From assembly GCF_016918565.1 (NCBI RefSeq), contig NZ_JAFFQD010000003.1:62001-126000 (forward strand): a DNA stretch of 64,000 nt, in the 5' to 3' direction. Shown piece by piece: positions 48,558 to 57,775 of the stretch. The notes under the pieces were generated by a model, which ran no database searches, was not told the origin of the DNA, and was given only the letters and a program-made list of their open reading frames with translations. The position numbers and the translations under genes were made by a program. Positions within the stretch are counted from its first letter, which is position 1. Each line of letters opens with the position of its first letter. Origin of the DNA: Desulfogranum marinum (GTDB lineage: Bacteria; Desulfobacterota; Desulfobulbia; Desulfobulbales; Desulfobulbaceae).

Positions 48558-50192
48558 TTATTTTTCACACAATGCAACCAAAGAAGGTTCATAGTCAACT
48601 GGAGCTTCATACCCCAACAAATTACAAAGGGTCGCGGCAACATTAGCCAAACCAGCAGACTCGATCTTGGTCAGAGTGAAACTATTTGCCTGATTATAAT
48701 CAACAATAACAAAAGGGACTGGATTCTTGGTATGGGCCACCATTGGCAACTGTTCACCGTTTTTTTGGGTCCACATGCAATCGGCATTACCATGGTCGGC
48801 AGTTATTACTGCGACCCCGCCTACAGCCTTGACGGCGGCGAGCAATCGCCCCAGACAAAGGTCCACGGTTTCCACCGCTATCCGCACTGCACCTTCAACA
48901 CCGGTATGACCTACCATATCCCCGTTGGCATAATTAAGACGGATAAACTTATACTTTTCACTCTTTACCGCTTTGATCACTTCGCTGGTAATCTCTTCTG
49001 CTTTCATCCAGGGGCGCAGATCAAAGGTAATTTTATCCGATGGGATTTCGACATATGTTTCTAGTTTCTCATCTATATAACCGGATCGGTTCCCATTCCA
49101 GAAGAAAGTTACATGACCGAATTTCTGGGTTTCTGAAATAGCATAAGAGGTAATATGGTTATTGCAAAAATACTCACCAAGAGTCTTGTCTATCTCCGGG
49201 GGATCCACCAGATAGTTGTTTGGTATTTTCGCATCTCCGTCATACTGCATCATGCCGGCATAATACACATCAGGGTAACGCTGACGATCAAAGGCTGTAA
49301 ATTCGGGCTCATCAAATGCTCTGGATATTTCAATAGCTCGATCACCGCGGAAGTTAAACAAGATCACTGCGTCTCCATCTTCAATGGTTCCAACAGGATT
49401 GCCATCCTCCACGATCACAAAGCTGTCCATGTACTGATCTGTCATGGCAGGGTCTTCACGGTAATAAGTCTCTATTGCTTCCGTAGCCGAAGCAAAATAA
49501 CGCCCCTGACCGAGCACATGTGCCTTCCAGCCCCTTTCAACCACCTGCCAGTCGGCATTATATCGATCCATAGTGGTCACCATCCGTCCACCTCCGGAAG
49601 CAATACGATAATCCCGCTCACCTGGTGCGGAAAGCTGCTCTAACTTTTCCTCCAGAGCACCGAAGTATTTTAACCCACTTTTTGGTTCCACATCCCGACC
49701 ATCGAGCAGACCATGTACTCTGACCTTTTCCAATGCGCTACGGGCACACTCCTCCAATAGAGTAAACAACTGGCCGATGTGGCTATGCACGTTACCGTCG
49801 GAAACCATTCCTATCAGATGGAGTGTCCCTCCGTTTTTCGCACGGGCGAGAACCTTGGCCCACGACTTCCCCTGAAAGGCCGCACCGGAACGGAGTGCCT
49901 CATTAACCAACTTAGCTCCTTGGGAAAAAATGCGTCCGGCACCCAAGGCATTGTGCCCGACCTCTGAATTACCCATATCGTCATCGCTGGGTAACCCGAC
50001 TGCCGTACCATGCGCCTTCAAACGGGTTGCCAGCGGGGTTTTCAAAACTGCGTCCAAGACAGGAGTGTAAGCAACATGCACACCATCACTGGCATCCTGA
50101 GGACCAAGCCCAACGCCATCAAGAATAATGGTCACGACAGGACCGGCAAACGATTTATACCCGGGCAAAGGTAATAATTGTAATTGACTCAT
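48558..50192 (-). CDS. gpmI: 2,3-bisphosphoglycerate-independent phosphoglycerate mutase
   Basis: A 544-residue alkaline-phosphatase-superfamily enzyme that interconverts 3- and 2-phosphoglycerate. The N-terminal metal Asp25 lies in TIILDGVGLG and the phosphorylated Ser76 in DDDMGNSEVGHNALGAGR. GLLDGRDVEPKSGL, SGGGRMVTTMDRYNADW, ILFNFRGDRAIEI and the C-terminal ITADHGNADCM complete the set. It is slightly longer than the common 510 because of an N-terminal extension (LQLLPLPGYKSFAG). A glycolysis/gluconeogenesis enzyme in a single-gene unit, with AAGGAT upstream of ATG. Confidence 0.97.
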   Translation of the reverse strand: MSQLQLLPLPGYKSFAGPVVTIILDGVGLGPQDASDGVHVAYTPVLDAVLKTPLATRLKAHGTAVGLPSDDDMGNSEVGHNALGAGRIFSQGAKLVNEALRSGAAFQGKSWAKVLARAKNGGTLHLIGMVSDGNVHSHIGQLFTLLEECARSALEKVRVHGLLDGRDVEPKSGLKYFGALEEKLEQLSAPGERDYRIASGGGRMVTTMDRYNADWQVVERGWKAHVLGQGRYFASATEAIETYYREDPAMTDQYMDSFVIVEDGNPVGTIEDGDAVILFNFRGDRAIEISRAFDEPEFTAFDRQRYPDVYYAGMMQYDGDAKIPNNYLVDPPEIDKTLGEYFCNNHITSYAISETQKFGHVTFFWNGNRSGYIDEKLETYVEIPSDKITFDLRPWMKAEEITSEVIKAVKSEKYKFIRLNYANGDMVGHTGVEGAVRIAVETVDLCLGRLLAAVKAVGGVAVITADHGNADCMWTQKNGEQLPMVAHTKNPVPFVIVDYNQANSFTLTKIESAGLANVAATLCNLLGYEAPVDYEPSLVALCEK

Positions 50193-50329
50193 TGGTTATA
50201 GGTATCCTTTTCGTTAAGCATTTGTTGGTAAGAGAGGATCAAGCTGTATGCCCAGCAAAAATCAGACAAAAATGCCGGCACCTCCCGACTACTCTCTTTT
50301 TGGATTCTTCTCTCTCCCATTTCTTCACC

Positions 50330-51052
50330 TCAAATTGAGTAAAAGAGCCCCAGGCAGCCCACAAGAATAAAGGTATACATTATGGTGACTCCGATACCGG
50401 TTTTCATATAATCTTTTGTTCTGTAACCACCGGGACGCATTATCAAAGCGTTAACCTGATGAGTCGGCAGCACAAATGTATTAGAAGCTGAAAGTCCCAC
50501 CACCATTGCGGCCACCACCGGATTGGAGCCAATGCCGGCAGCCATATTCATTGCCAACGGTACCATCAGCACGGCAGCGCCAACATTTGAGGCAACCAGC
50601 GAAAAAAAGGCCGTGAGCAAAGAAATGACGAACATAAGCAGTAAAGGCCCAGGGGTTCCGATTGAATCTAAGAGCGTGGTCGCTAAATATGCTGCAGCGC
50701 CTGTATTTTCAAAGGCTGTACCCAGCGGGATAAGACCGGAGAGAAGAAAAACCGTCCGCCAGTCAACTGCTTCATAGGCTCTGTCGGCAGGGATAATACG
50801 GGTCAATATCATTCCCAGTGCCCCCGTGAGAAGAGCGATGGAAAGCTTGACATTGAACACAAGAACCAAGACAAGGGAAAGGAAAAGAAAAAAGACAGCA
50901 CATCGAATACGATCCGGTTTTAACTCTTCACCTAGTATTTCCTCAATAAAAACAACATCCATTTTCTGCTGCAGCAAACGAAACTGAGGCCATTTTCCCT
51001 GAAGAAGAATGGTATCGCCTTGTCTGAGTTTCGTTATGTTAATCTCCTCCAT
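50330..51052 (-). CDS. SLC13-type permease, C-terminal part (separated by frameshift)
   Basis: A 240-residue frame starting ATGGAGGAG two bases after the stop of the upstream part and in another reading frame. It begins with the end of a TrkA_C/RCK domain (ITKLRQGDTILLQGKWPQF) and continues with about five or six membrane helices including VASNVGAAVLMVPLAMNMA and FVLPTHQVNALIM, typical of the second half of SLC13/CitM-like ion-dependent permeases. A single added base near 51055 would join both frames as ...LIMEEINI.... Whether the gene is broken or read by frameshift cannot be decided here. Confidence 0.75.
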   Translation of the reverse strand: MEEINITKLRQGDTILLQGKWPQFRLLQQKMDVVFIEEILGEELKPDRIRCAVFFLFLSLVLVLVFNVKLSIALLTGALGMILTRIIPADRAYEAVDWRTVFLLSGLIPLGTAFENTGAAAYLATTLLDSIGTPGPLLLMFVISLLTAFFSLVASNVGAAVLMVPLAMNMAAGIGSNPVVAAMVVGLSASNTFVLPTHQVNALIMRPGGYRTKDYMKTGIGVTIMYTFILVGCLGLFYSI

Positions 51053-51054
51053 GA

Positions 51055-52161
51055 TCAGCTCTTCACCCGAACAATTGCAAGGGGATTGACTTGAAAAAGC
51101 TCCCGGAACCGCAGATCTTCCATACTATGATTACTCAGATTGGATTGAGGAATGACGACCCCTTCAACAACCCCGCTTTCTTCTTTTGAATTTTCCTTGG
51201 CAAAAATATCGTGTTCATCCTTGACTTTCCACGACAGTTCCCCGGCAGCCTCCCTGATATTGCTATTTGAGCTCATGATCCATAAAGAATCTCCAGGGTC
51301 AATACGAGAATCCCGCATCGGTGCCAGGATCTTCTCACGTCCACCTTGCTTAGCGATACCGATGACTGTTAGATGATAAAGTGGTCGTAATTCCAACTCA
51401 CCCAAAGTTGCCGAAGAGGCAGTAAACGGAACCTGCACCTCATAGCTGTGGCCGACATCATGGCCGTAAATTTCTTCGAGCCTCTTATCCATGCAATCTT
51501 CATCAAGGGAACAGGCATCACTTGGCAGTAGTTTTCGGCCCAAAAAAAGAAAGTAAACAAGTACGCCGATCAGCAGAGCAATCCCGATGGGGGTAACAGA
51601 AAGCAATCCCAAAGGAACAAAAGGAGCACCATGAACAGCTTCGCTGTTATTGGCCCACCAACCGGCCATCAGGTCATTGAGCATGATCAAAGGGCTTGAA
51701 CCGACTAAGGTGAGACACCCCCCTGTAATAGCCGCAAATCCCATGGGCATCAAAATCTTACTTGCCGCTATGTTTAACTCTCGGGAGATGCGCATTGTCG
51801 CCGGCAGAAACAGAGCTGCAGCGCCTATATTCTGCATAAAGCTTGATATAACCGATACGGTTGATGAAACAATGAGCATAATCCGTGTTTCACTTCGGCC
51901 TGCAACCTTAATAATATAAGCAGCAACACTGTTCATCTCCCCGGTTTTATTTAATCCTGCACCTAAAATCATCACTGCTATGATGGAAACAACCGCATTG
52001 GAACTGAGCCCGGCAACGGCTTCTTCAGGAGAGACAACACCTGTCAATGGCAGCAGCACCATCATTAACAACCCGACGAGATCAACCCGTAACAAGTCAA
52101 AGATAAATAGAATCACAGCCAACCCCAGCAGGCCGAAAACTATTATCATATCAAATGTCAT
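51055..52161 (-). CDS. SLC13-type permease with TrkA_C domain, N-terminal part (interrupted)
   Basis: A 368-residue frame with the first half of a SLC13-family permease: about five helices (DMIIVFGLLGLAVILFIFDL, LSSNAVVSIIAVMILGAGL, FMQNIGAAALFLPATMRI) and then TrkA_C/RCK-like segments (LGELELRPLYHLTVIGIAKQ; GDSLWIMSSNSNIREAAG). It stops at 51055 in the middle of the second RCK domain, while the family normally runs to about 600 residues. The ATG at 52161 follows AGGAGAG and GAGGG; a TTG at 52200 is less likely. Substrate is a di/tricarboxylate or sulfate-type anion by family. Confidence 0.75.
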   Translation of the reverse strand: MTFDMIIVFGLLGLAVILFIFDLLRVDLVGLLMMVLLPLTGVVSPEEAVAGLSSNAVVSIIAVMILGAGLNKTGEMNSVAAYIIKVAGRSETRIMLIVSSTVSVISSFMQNIGAAALFLPATMRISRELNIAASKILMPMGFAAITGGCLTLVGSSPLIMLNDLMAGWWANNSEAVHGAPFVPLGLLSVTPIGIALLIGVLVYFLFLGRKLLPSDACSLDEDCMDKRLEEIYGHDVGHSYEVQVPFTASSATLGELELRPLYHLTVIGIAKQGGREKILAPMRDSRIDPGDSLWIMSSNSNIREAAGELSWKVKDEHDIFAKENSKEESGVVEGVVIPQSNLSNHSMEDLRFRELFQVNPLAIVRVKS

Positions 52162-52200
52162 ATTTGTAGCCCTCACTCTCCTGCCATGCACTTCGGACAA

Positions 52201-52520
52201 GAACAGTTCTAATAGTACATAAGGTATCTTGGCGGATACAACCCTGTTATCTTGCTAAGTATCTATTGAAAAAAAAAAGAAAAACTCTCGAAAAGAGATA
52301 ACGGTCATAATAGACCCATGGCAACCCTTTGTCACCCCTGATTGCACCGGCAAAAAAGAACGTCGGAATTCCCTCATTTTTTTCAAATAGATACTCAACC
52401 TGCTCTGCACCTGCATTAATTTTTAAGATTGCATAATCCGTATCATTGTATATCTTTAATATGTATCCGTAAAATATCTTTGTAAAAGATTGTTGTTGTA
52501 CTAAATGCGTAGGTCCTGAT
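52201..52520. other. Intergenic region between the SLC13 permease and the Nudix gene
   Basis: Divergent promoters of the permease and the Nudix gene should be here. No strong boxes were identified. A minus-strand frame of 102 codons crosses this region but has no ribosome site and runs into the Nudix gene. Confidence 0.4.
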
Positions 52521-53075
52521 TTGAGAGAAGCAGCCGTAGCAACCATCATTAGCACCGACCCTACCCCTCAGGTTTTAGTGCTCAAACGAACGAGTAACCC
52601 TCAAGACCCATGGTCAGGCCAGTATGCCTTTCCCGGAGGCCGAAGAGATTCATCAGACAGCTCCCTTCTGGACACTTGTCTCCGGGAGACCTATGAAGAG
52701 TGCGGCGTGGAATTAGCATCACATTCTTTTATCAAAAAGTACCCAGTGCGTAAAGCCGGCAACCATCTTGGAATCCCCACCCCGGTAACAACATATCTCT
52801 TTGAGCTTACCCATCGCCCCCCCATCAAACTGCAGGAAACAGAAATCAGTGCCCACGAATGGCTGCAACTGGGATATGCGGCTGACGACACCAACATCAT
52901 CCAGCGTCCCATGAGTCCACGTTGTCCGCAGCGACTTTTCCCGTGTCTTCCTGCGTCCAAGGGGCTTGTATGGGGCTTTACCTTTGAAACATTGATGATG
53001 GTAATTGCTGATCGCTATTCTGACAGCAGCCCTAGTTACAGCATGCCCAATTCGACCCCCACCAACAATATGTAA
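52521..53075 (+). CDS. Nudix hydrolase (CoA-pyrophosphatase-like)
   Basis: A 184-residue protein with a Nudix box at GGRRDSSDSSLLDTCLRETY followed by EECGVEL; RE and EE are conserved, but the first acidic residue is Asp rather than Glu. The N-terminal LREAAVATIIS and the general layout resemble NudL/CoaSE-type hydrolases that remove nucleoside diphosphate-linked cofactors. No in-frame ATG precedes it, as an in-frame TAA stands at 52470; the TTG at 52521 is the only usable start seen. The subtilase gene begins 5 bases after its stop, so they are likely co-transcribed. Confidence 0.8.
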   Translation: MREAAVATIISTDPTPQVLVLKRTSNPQDPWSGQYAFPGGRRDSSDSSLLDTCLRETYEECGVELASHSFIKKYPVRKAGNHLGIPTPVTTYLFELTHRPPIKLQETEISAHEWLQLGYAADDTNIIQRPMSPRCPQRLFPCLPASKGLVWGFTFETLMMVIADRYSDSSPSYSMPNSTPTNNM

Positions 53076-53080
53076 AGAAT

Positions 53081-54553
53081 ATGGCCCCCCCATACATTTC
53101 CTCTCTCTTGGGATTAAGGGCTCACTGTTTCTCAATATTTTCAATATATAGCCCACGTATTTTTTTCAGCTGGCTTTTTCTATGTTGTTTAGCAACCTTC
53201 TCCTGTGTTTCAACTGTCTCATCACAAGACATACACATCCGGTTCATAAACGATCGCATAACACTCCATGCCGACCAGACCCCGTTGCGACAGATACTGG
53301 CAGAACTCTCAATCCATGGAGTAGACATACAGGCAGACCCCACAATAAACCCAACGGTTTCAGTCCACCTGAAAAACGTCCCCTTCAGCCAAGGACTTCC
53401 GGCTCTGCTTCGCCCTGTTAACCATGTGATTACCTGGAAAAAGGATGGAGACCACAATTTTCTCCCACATACAATACAAATATTCGCTCCCGGCATGCAG
53501 CACCGGATGGAACCTTTCAACAGATCGCATGCTTTCCGTACCATCCGCCATCCCACCACGGGATCGCTTATTCTTGCGGGTGAACTGCTCATTCAAAAAA
53601 AAACGCGTGTTTCTGACGCCCTTTTCCAAAAACACATACGCAGCATTGGCGGTCGCATCCTCGGCAAAATTGACGCCACTGGTCTTTGCAGAGTATCATT
53701 CCCGCTCGACAGTGACATAGAGGCTCTATTGTCGACGGTAGCAAAGCTTGAATCCGTAGCCTCAACAGAACCTCATTTTGCTTATACCATTCGCCCCTCG
53801 CCCTTCTTGGTCGAAGCCTCCCTGCCTGCAAAAGGTGGATCTGCCGCCTTGCCCACTTCGAGCTCCCACTCCATAGCAGTGCTCGACTCAGGACTTACCC
53901 CTGAAGCTCTTTCACTGCCATGGGTCGCTGCCACCTACGATGCAGTACAGCCATACTCACAAATTCAGGACCCATCAGGGCACGGCACCCAGATGGCGCA
54001 GCTTGCTTCAGGCGCAGTGTCCCCATTAGGTGTAAGTGCGAACCAGGCCGACCAACTCACCTCACCGGTAATAGCGGTACGAGTCTTTGATCAAAATGGG
54101 GTTACCTCTAATTTCAGCATCATCCAGGCCCTTGACTTTGCCATGGCCAACCATGCAAAGGTGGTCAGCATGAGCTGGGGTGGCTCAACAAAAAGCGAGT
54201 TTCTTGATCAGGCCCTTCAAACAGCAAACGCCAACGATCTCATTCTGGTGGCCGCCGCGGGCAACGAAGCTACAGGTGAATCCATTTACCCTGCCGCCTT
54301 TGAAAATGTTATCGGCGTCGGCGCCTTAAAGCCGGATGGAACCCCGTGGGAGTCTTCCAATTTTGGCCCTTTTGTTGAGGTACAGGCTGCTGGTTTTGCA
54401 CCTTTTGTTCAAAAAGAAGACAATACCCCCATGCTCTTTGCCGGCACCTCCATTTCCACAGCCTATATTGCCCATACCATTGCATCTTTCCTTGACACCC
54501 ACCCCGATGCTACTCTTCAGGAAGTGCGTACCATGCTGCAAAAACGTTTTTAA
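53081..54553 (+). CDS. Exported subtilase (S8) with N-terminal STN-like domain
   Basis: A 490-residue protein. A hydrophobic segment (about 28-46) acts as signal peptide or anchor. Residues about 52-120 (ITLHADQTPLRQILAELSIH, VSVHLKNVPFSQGLPALLRP) resemble the secretin/TonB N-terminal (STN) domain. The C-terminal protease domain has Asp269 (AVLDSGL), His301 (PSGHGTQMA), Asn395 (AAGNEATG) and Ser457 (FAGTSISTAYIA), a full catalytic set. The region 150-240 may be a pro-domain. It is 5 bases after the Nudix gene. Substrate unknown. Confidence 0.88.
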   Translation: MAPPYISSLLGLRAHCFSIFSIYSPRIFFSWLFLCCLATFSCVSTVSSQDIHIRFINDRITLHADQTPLRQILAELSIHGVDIQADPTINPTVSVHLKNVPFSQGLPALLRPVNHVITWKKDGDHNFLPHTIQIFAPGMQHRMEPFNRSHAFRTIRHPTTGSLILAGELLIQKKTRVSDALFQKHIRSIGGRILGKIDATGLCRVSFPLDSDIEALLSTVAKLESVASTEPHFAYTIRPSPFLVEASLPAKGGSAALPTSSSHSIAVLDSGLTPEALSLPWVAATYDAVQPYSQIQDPSGHGTQMAQLASGAVSPLGVSANQADQLTSPVIAVRVFDQNGVTSNFSIIQALDFAMANHAKVVSMSWGGSTKSEFLDQALQTANANDLILVAAAGNEATGESIYPAAFENVIGVGALKPDGTPWESSNFGPFVEVQAAGFAPFVQKEDNTPMLFAGTSISTAYIAHTIASFLDTHPDATLQEVRTMLQKRF

Positions 54554-54962
54554 TTACTCAAGGCAGTACTTCATACACGGTCAACCACTATTATTCCATT
54601 TCATCAGCAGACAACAATGAATAATAATTCATAAACGCCTTCCAAAAAACCATGCTATTTCAACATGTTGCACGGCTCAACAATGAGCGCTTGACTTTTT
54701 ACCCATTGATTTGTATCAATAACGGCTGGTTGCATATGAAAGGGTATATGTGGGCTGGAGTTCTTGTGTCTCTTTTTTTTATTTTTAAACACAGGATCTG
54801 CAAGGGTGTATCCACTTATCAACCTTTCCGGGCAACCACACCATTGTCTGACTATAAATGGTAATAATGCCTCATCTTGAGGATTTTTGTTTACGTTACG
54901 GTAGATCCCGATACGTTTTGGGCTACCAGCTGTTAAGACAACTTTAGTGTAAGGAGAAAAAA
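54554..54962. other. Intergenic region upstream of mdh
   Basis: No gene is supported. TTGACT (54691-54696) and TATCAA (54714-54719) with a 17-base spacer form a possible plus-strand promoter about 245 bases before mdh. Confidence 0.45.
54691..54719 (+). promoter_or_regulatory. Candidate promoter for mdh
   Basis: TTGACT and TATCAA with a 17-base spacer, five and four of six consensus bases respectively. The leader would be about 240 bases, which is long; a closer promoter was not recognised. Confidence 0.3.
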
Positions 54963-55940
54963 ATGAAAGCACCAGTACGTGTAGCCGTTACCGGCGCAGC
55001 AGGTCAAATCGCATACTCCCTCATCTTCCGCATTGCCAGCGGCAGTATGCTTGGTCCTGATCAGCCTGTTATCCTCCAGCTCTTGGAAATTCCGCCTGCA
55101 ATGGGCGCGCTCAATGGCGTTGTTATGGAACTTAACGACTGTGCATTCCCATTGGTTGCCGGCATTGTAGCCACTGATGATGCAAACGTCGCATTTAAAG
55201 ATATTGATTTTGGTCTCTTAGTTGGTTCTCGTCCTCGTGGACCAGGAATGGAACGTTCCGACCTGCTGGAAGCCAATGCCCAGATTTTCTCCGCCCAAGG
55301 TAAAGCACTTAACGATAACGCCAAGCCTGACGTAAAAATACTGGTTGTTGGTAACCCTGCAAACACCAACGCCCTTATCACACTGAAAAATGCACCGGAT
55401 CTCAATCCACGCAACATCACAGCTATGATGCGTCTGGATCACAACCGTGCCAAATCTCAGCTTGCTGAAAAAACAGGTGCTCACGCCAACGACATTGAGC
55501 AAATGGTTGTTTGGGGTAATCACTCTGCAACCCAGTATCCAGATATCAGCTATGCCACCGTTAAAGGCGAAGCTGCAAAAGGTTTGGTCGACGATGCATG
55601 GAACGTGGACAACTTTATCCCTGTTGTCCAGCAACGCGGTGCCGCTATCATCAAAGCCCGGGGCGCTTCCAGTGCGGCATCTGCAGCTTCTGCGGCAGTA
55701 GACCATATGAGAGACTGGGCTTTGGGTAGCGAAGGCAAATGGGTCAGCATGGGTGTATACAGTGCCGGCAACCCTTACGGCATTGATGAAGATATCATCT
55801 ACGCCTTCCCTATCACCACTGAAAACGGTGAATGGAAAATCGTTGAAGGTCTTGAAGTTAGTGACTTCAGCCGTAAAAGTATGCAGGAAACTCAAGACGA
55901 ACTGACAGGCGAAAGAGACGCTATCAAGCATCTGCTGTAA
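54963..55940 (+). CDS. mdh: Malate dehydrogenase
   Basis: A 325-residue NAD-dependent enzyme of the cytosolic/type 2 branch. The GxxGxxG motif is [12 protein letters not shown] at 9-20, [14 protein letters not shown] and [13 protein letters not shown] contain the substrate Arg/Asp, and [15 protein letters not shown] holds the catalytic His. It interconverts malate and oxaloacetate in the C4 pathway that also receives fumarate from the aspartase. The Shine-Dalgarno AAGGAG is 6 bases before ATG. A terminator follows 21 bases after the stop. Confidence 0.97.
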   Translation: MKAPVRVAVTGAAGQIAYSLIFRIASGSMLGPDQPVILQLLEIPPAMGALNGVVMELNDCAFPLVAGIVATDDANVAFKDIDFGLLVGSRPRGPGMERSDLLEANAQIFSAQGKALNDNAKPDVKILVVGNPANTNALITLKNAPDLNPRNITAMMRLDHNRAKSQLAEKTGAHANDIEQMVVWGNHSATQYPDISYATVKGEAAKGLVDDAWNVDNFIPVVQQRGAAIIKARGASSAASAASAAVDHMRDWALGSEGKWVSMGVYSAGNPYGIDEDIIYAFPITTENGEWKIVEGLEVSDFSRKSMQETQDELTGERDAIKHLL

Positions 55941-55961
55941 GTTTTAAATCACTCGTTAGTC

Positions 55962-55997
55962 AAAAGGGGGTACCTACAGGGCACCCCCTTTTTTTAT
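55962..55997 (+). terminator. Rho-independent terminator of mdh
   Basis: Thirteen-base arms at 55962-55974 and 55979-55991 (one mismatch, core GGGGGT/ACCCCC) with a TACA loop, followed by a T run to 55996. Position and structure are typical. Confidence 0.93.
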
Positions 55998-56113
55998 TCC
56001 CTCTTTCTCCTCAATCAGTGTACCATCAATAGAATTCTTTACGGTCACGCATCTATCTCCCCAGAGATGTGCTATACTCTCTCACAAAACGTTCACATGA
56101 GAGGACTATCCGG

Positions 56114-57124
56114 GTGTCAGACAACATTGCTCTAATTAAGAAAAAAATAGCAGCAGGCCACATTGTCGAGGCCGGCACCCTGCTTAAACTGCACCCTGAC
56201 ACCATTACGGGTGAACAACGCACCGCATTGCAGCAAGCCATTGCGGAGGTGAAGGCTGCGGCAGATGCGTTGATGAACCAGGCCAATGCTGAAGAAAAAA
56301 AAGGAAATGTAGAGGAAGGTATACGGTTGCTTCATCAGGCTGAAAAAATTGCAACTGATCTGCCCGACCTGGGCACAATGCTCACCCGAATGCATGACAC
56401 GGTCGCTCTCACCCGGGCCTTAAAAAACAGATCACTCCGCCGGACACAGCCACTCCCGCCAGCTAAACCAGCTCGCCCTACGACACGAACACTCAAGATC
56501 GCCTGCCTATTGACCACTCTGCTGGGCATCTCTGCATGGCTTATCGGCAACTCGCCCTTTTCACCTCTACGACAACCTGAAGTAATTCCCCCAAAAAAAA
56601 CGGCTACGAACCTACTCAAAAAAATACAGGTTGCCACCTCATCACCACCCCAATTAGAGGTTACAAACATCCAACGGCCATCTGTAAAACCACCGGCTGA
56701 CGAGACAGCCAAGAGCCCCGGCTCAGTATCCCAGATAAAAGAAGCGCCAATCCCTGCTGCCGTTATAAGTACCAAAACCAGCACCACAACTACAATAAAC
56801 GGACAACAGAGTTTGCCCCTGCAAAAGCCCGTCTCCGTTCCGCGGCAGCAGGTAGGCCTCCTTCCGCCACCGTCAACCAGCCTGCCTGATAAAAAAACAG
56901 CCAACACTCCCCCGCAAGCACGAGGTACGGTCGAAACATACGTCATTCAGCCCGGAGACACACTCAGCTCCATTGCCCATCGTCTTTTCTGCAACGAAAA
57001 AGAAAGGGAAAAGCTGTACAGGATGAACAAGGACCGGCTGGCTGCCCCCAGCTCCATTTACCCTGGCGTCGAGATCAAACTGGAGACCGAAACCATAACC
57101 ATTGTTAATCTTTGTAATCGCTAA
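56114..57124 (+). CDS. Membrane protein with C-terminal LysM domain
   Basis: A 336-residue protein from the GTG chosen here, which is preceded by GAGAGG 9 bases upstream; the frame is open to another GTG at 56069, but TGCTATACT (56070-56078) looks like an extended -10 just upstream, so the shorter start fits better. Residues about 1-110 are helical, TPR-like (EEKKGNVEEGIRLLHQAEKI). One membrane segment lies at about 125-145 (IACLLTTLLGISAWLIG). A long Pro/Thr-rich linker leads to LysM (TYVIQPGDTLSSIAHRLF to VEIKLE), which binds peptidoglycan or chitin-like glycans. It probably links cytoplasm or membrane to the wall. Confidence 0.82.
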   Translation: MSDNIALIKKKIAAGHIVEAGTLLKLHPDTITGEQRTALQQAIAEVKAAADALMNQANAEEKKGNVEEGIRLLHQAEKIATDLPDLGTMLTRMHDTVALTRALKNRSLRRTQPLPPAKPARPTTRTLKIACLLTTLLGISAWLIGNSPFSPLRQPEVIPPKKTATNLLKKIQVATSSPPQLEVTNIQRPSVKPPADETAKSPGSVSQIKEAPIPAAVISTKTSTTTTINGQQSLPLQKPVSVPRQQVGLLPPPSTSLPDKKTANTPPQARGTVETYVIQPGDTLSSIAHRLFCNEKEREKLYRMNKDRLAAPSSIYPGVEIKLETETITIVNLCNR

Positions 57125-57130
57125 AGGCGT

Positions 57131-57775
57131 CTAAAATGGCGGCGCAGAAAAAAAGCAAAGTACTCGATCTGTTTCCGGATGGACAAACTGCAACCCTGTT
57201 GCATGGAGCAGCATCTGGTCTCCTCGGTGGCCATCACCGTATAAGCTGTCACCTACAATGGGATGTCCAAGGCCTTTAGAATGACTGGAATGTAACCGGA
57301 GTTGATGGGTCCGCCCTGTCGCGGGGAAAAATTCAATCTTTGTCCGCTGCTGAAAACGTTGCAGAACTCTCCATTTGGTCACTCCCAGCTTTCCGCATTC
57401 AGGATCATAGACCTGGTGTGGCCGGTTATCCGGATCTAGCCTGAAAGCCAGTTCTATTCTCCCTGCTTCTGCATCCACCAGACCATCGACAACAGCAACG
57501 TATCGTTTGATCACGGTACGGTTTTCAAACTGCAACGAAAGATGCCGGTGCGCCGTACGCGTCAGTCCGAGCACCATGAGTCCCGAGGTTGCCATATCCA
57601 ATCGGTGCACTGCCGGCTGTGTTATACATTCCGATACCTTCTTTTGCAGACGGGTGACAACACAGTCTTGTTTATCCGCACCTCGTCCGGGAACAGCGAG
57701 CATACCGCCAGGTTTGTTCACCACGGCAAATGATGGTTCCAGGTACAAAATTTCTAGATTTTGCTGACTACACAT
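57131..57775 (-). CDS. RluA-family pseudouridine synthase, catalytic domain
   Basis: A 214-residue synthase. The catalytic Asp is in HRLDMATSGLMVLG; VNKPGGMLAVPGRG near the N-terminus and the GRTHQLRLHSSH and GHPIVGDSLYG motifs are typical. It isomerises uridines in rRNA or tRNA. It has no S4 domain. Its start overlaps the end of the next gene upstream by 8 bases; that gene is the N-terminal domain found fused to this catalytic domain in some bacteria, so the two probably form one enzyme from two chains. Confidence 0.9.
   Translation of the reverse strand: MCSQQNLEILYLEPSFAVVNKPGGMLAVPGRGADKQDCVVTRLQKKVSECITQPAVHRLDMATSGLMVLGLTRTAHRHLSLQFENRTVIKRYVAVVDGLVDAEAGRIELAFRLDPDNRPHQVYDPECGKLGVTKWRVLQRFQQRTKIEFFPATGRTHQLRLHSSHSKGLGHPIVGDSLYGDGHRGDQMLLHATGLQFVHPETDRVLCFFSAPPF

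Noticed and set aside
48434-48646. 70-codon plus-strand frame
   Set aside because: Overlaps the 3' end of gpmI antisense and has no supporting feature.
52247-52555. 102-codon minus-strand frame upstream of the SLC13 permease
   Set aside because: Overlaps the Nudix gene start, has low-complexity Phe-rich end and no Shine-Dalgarno; considered chance.
54652-54972. Frames of 70 (plus) and 105 (minus) codons before mdh
   Set aside because: They overlap each other on opposite strands, lack ribosome sites and the minus frame runs over the mdh start.
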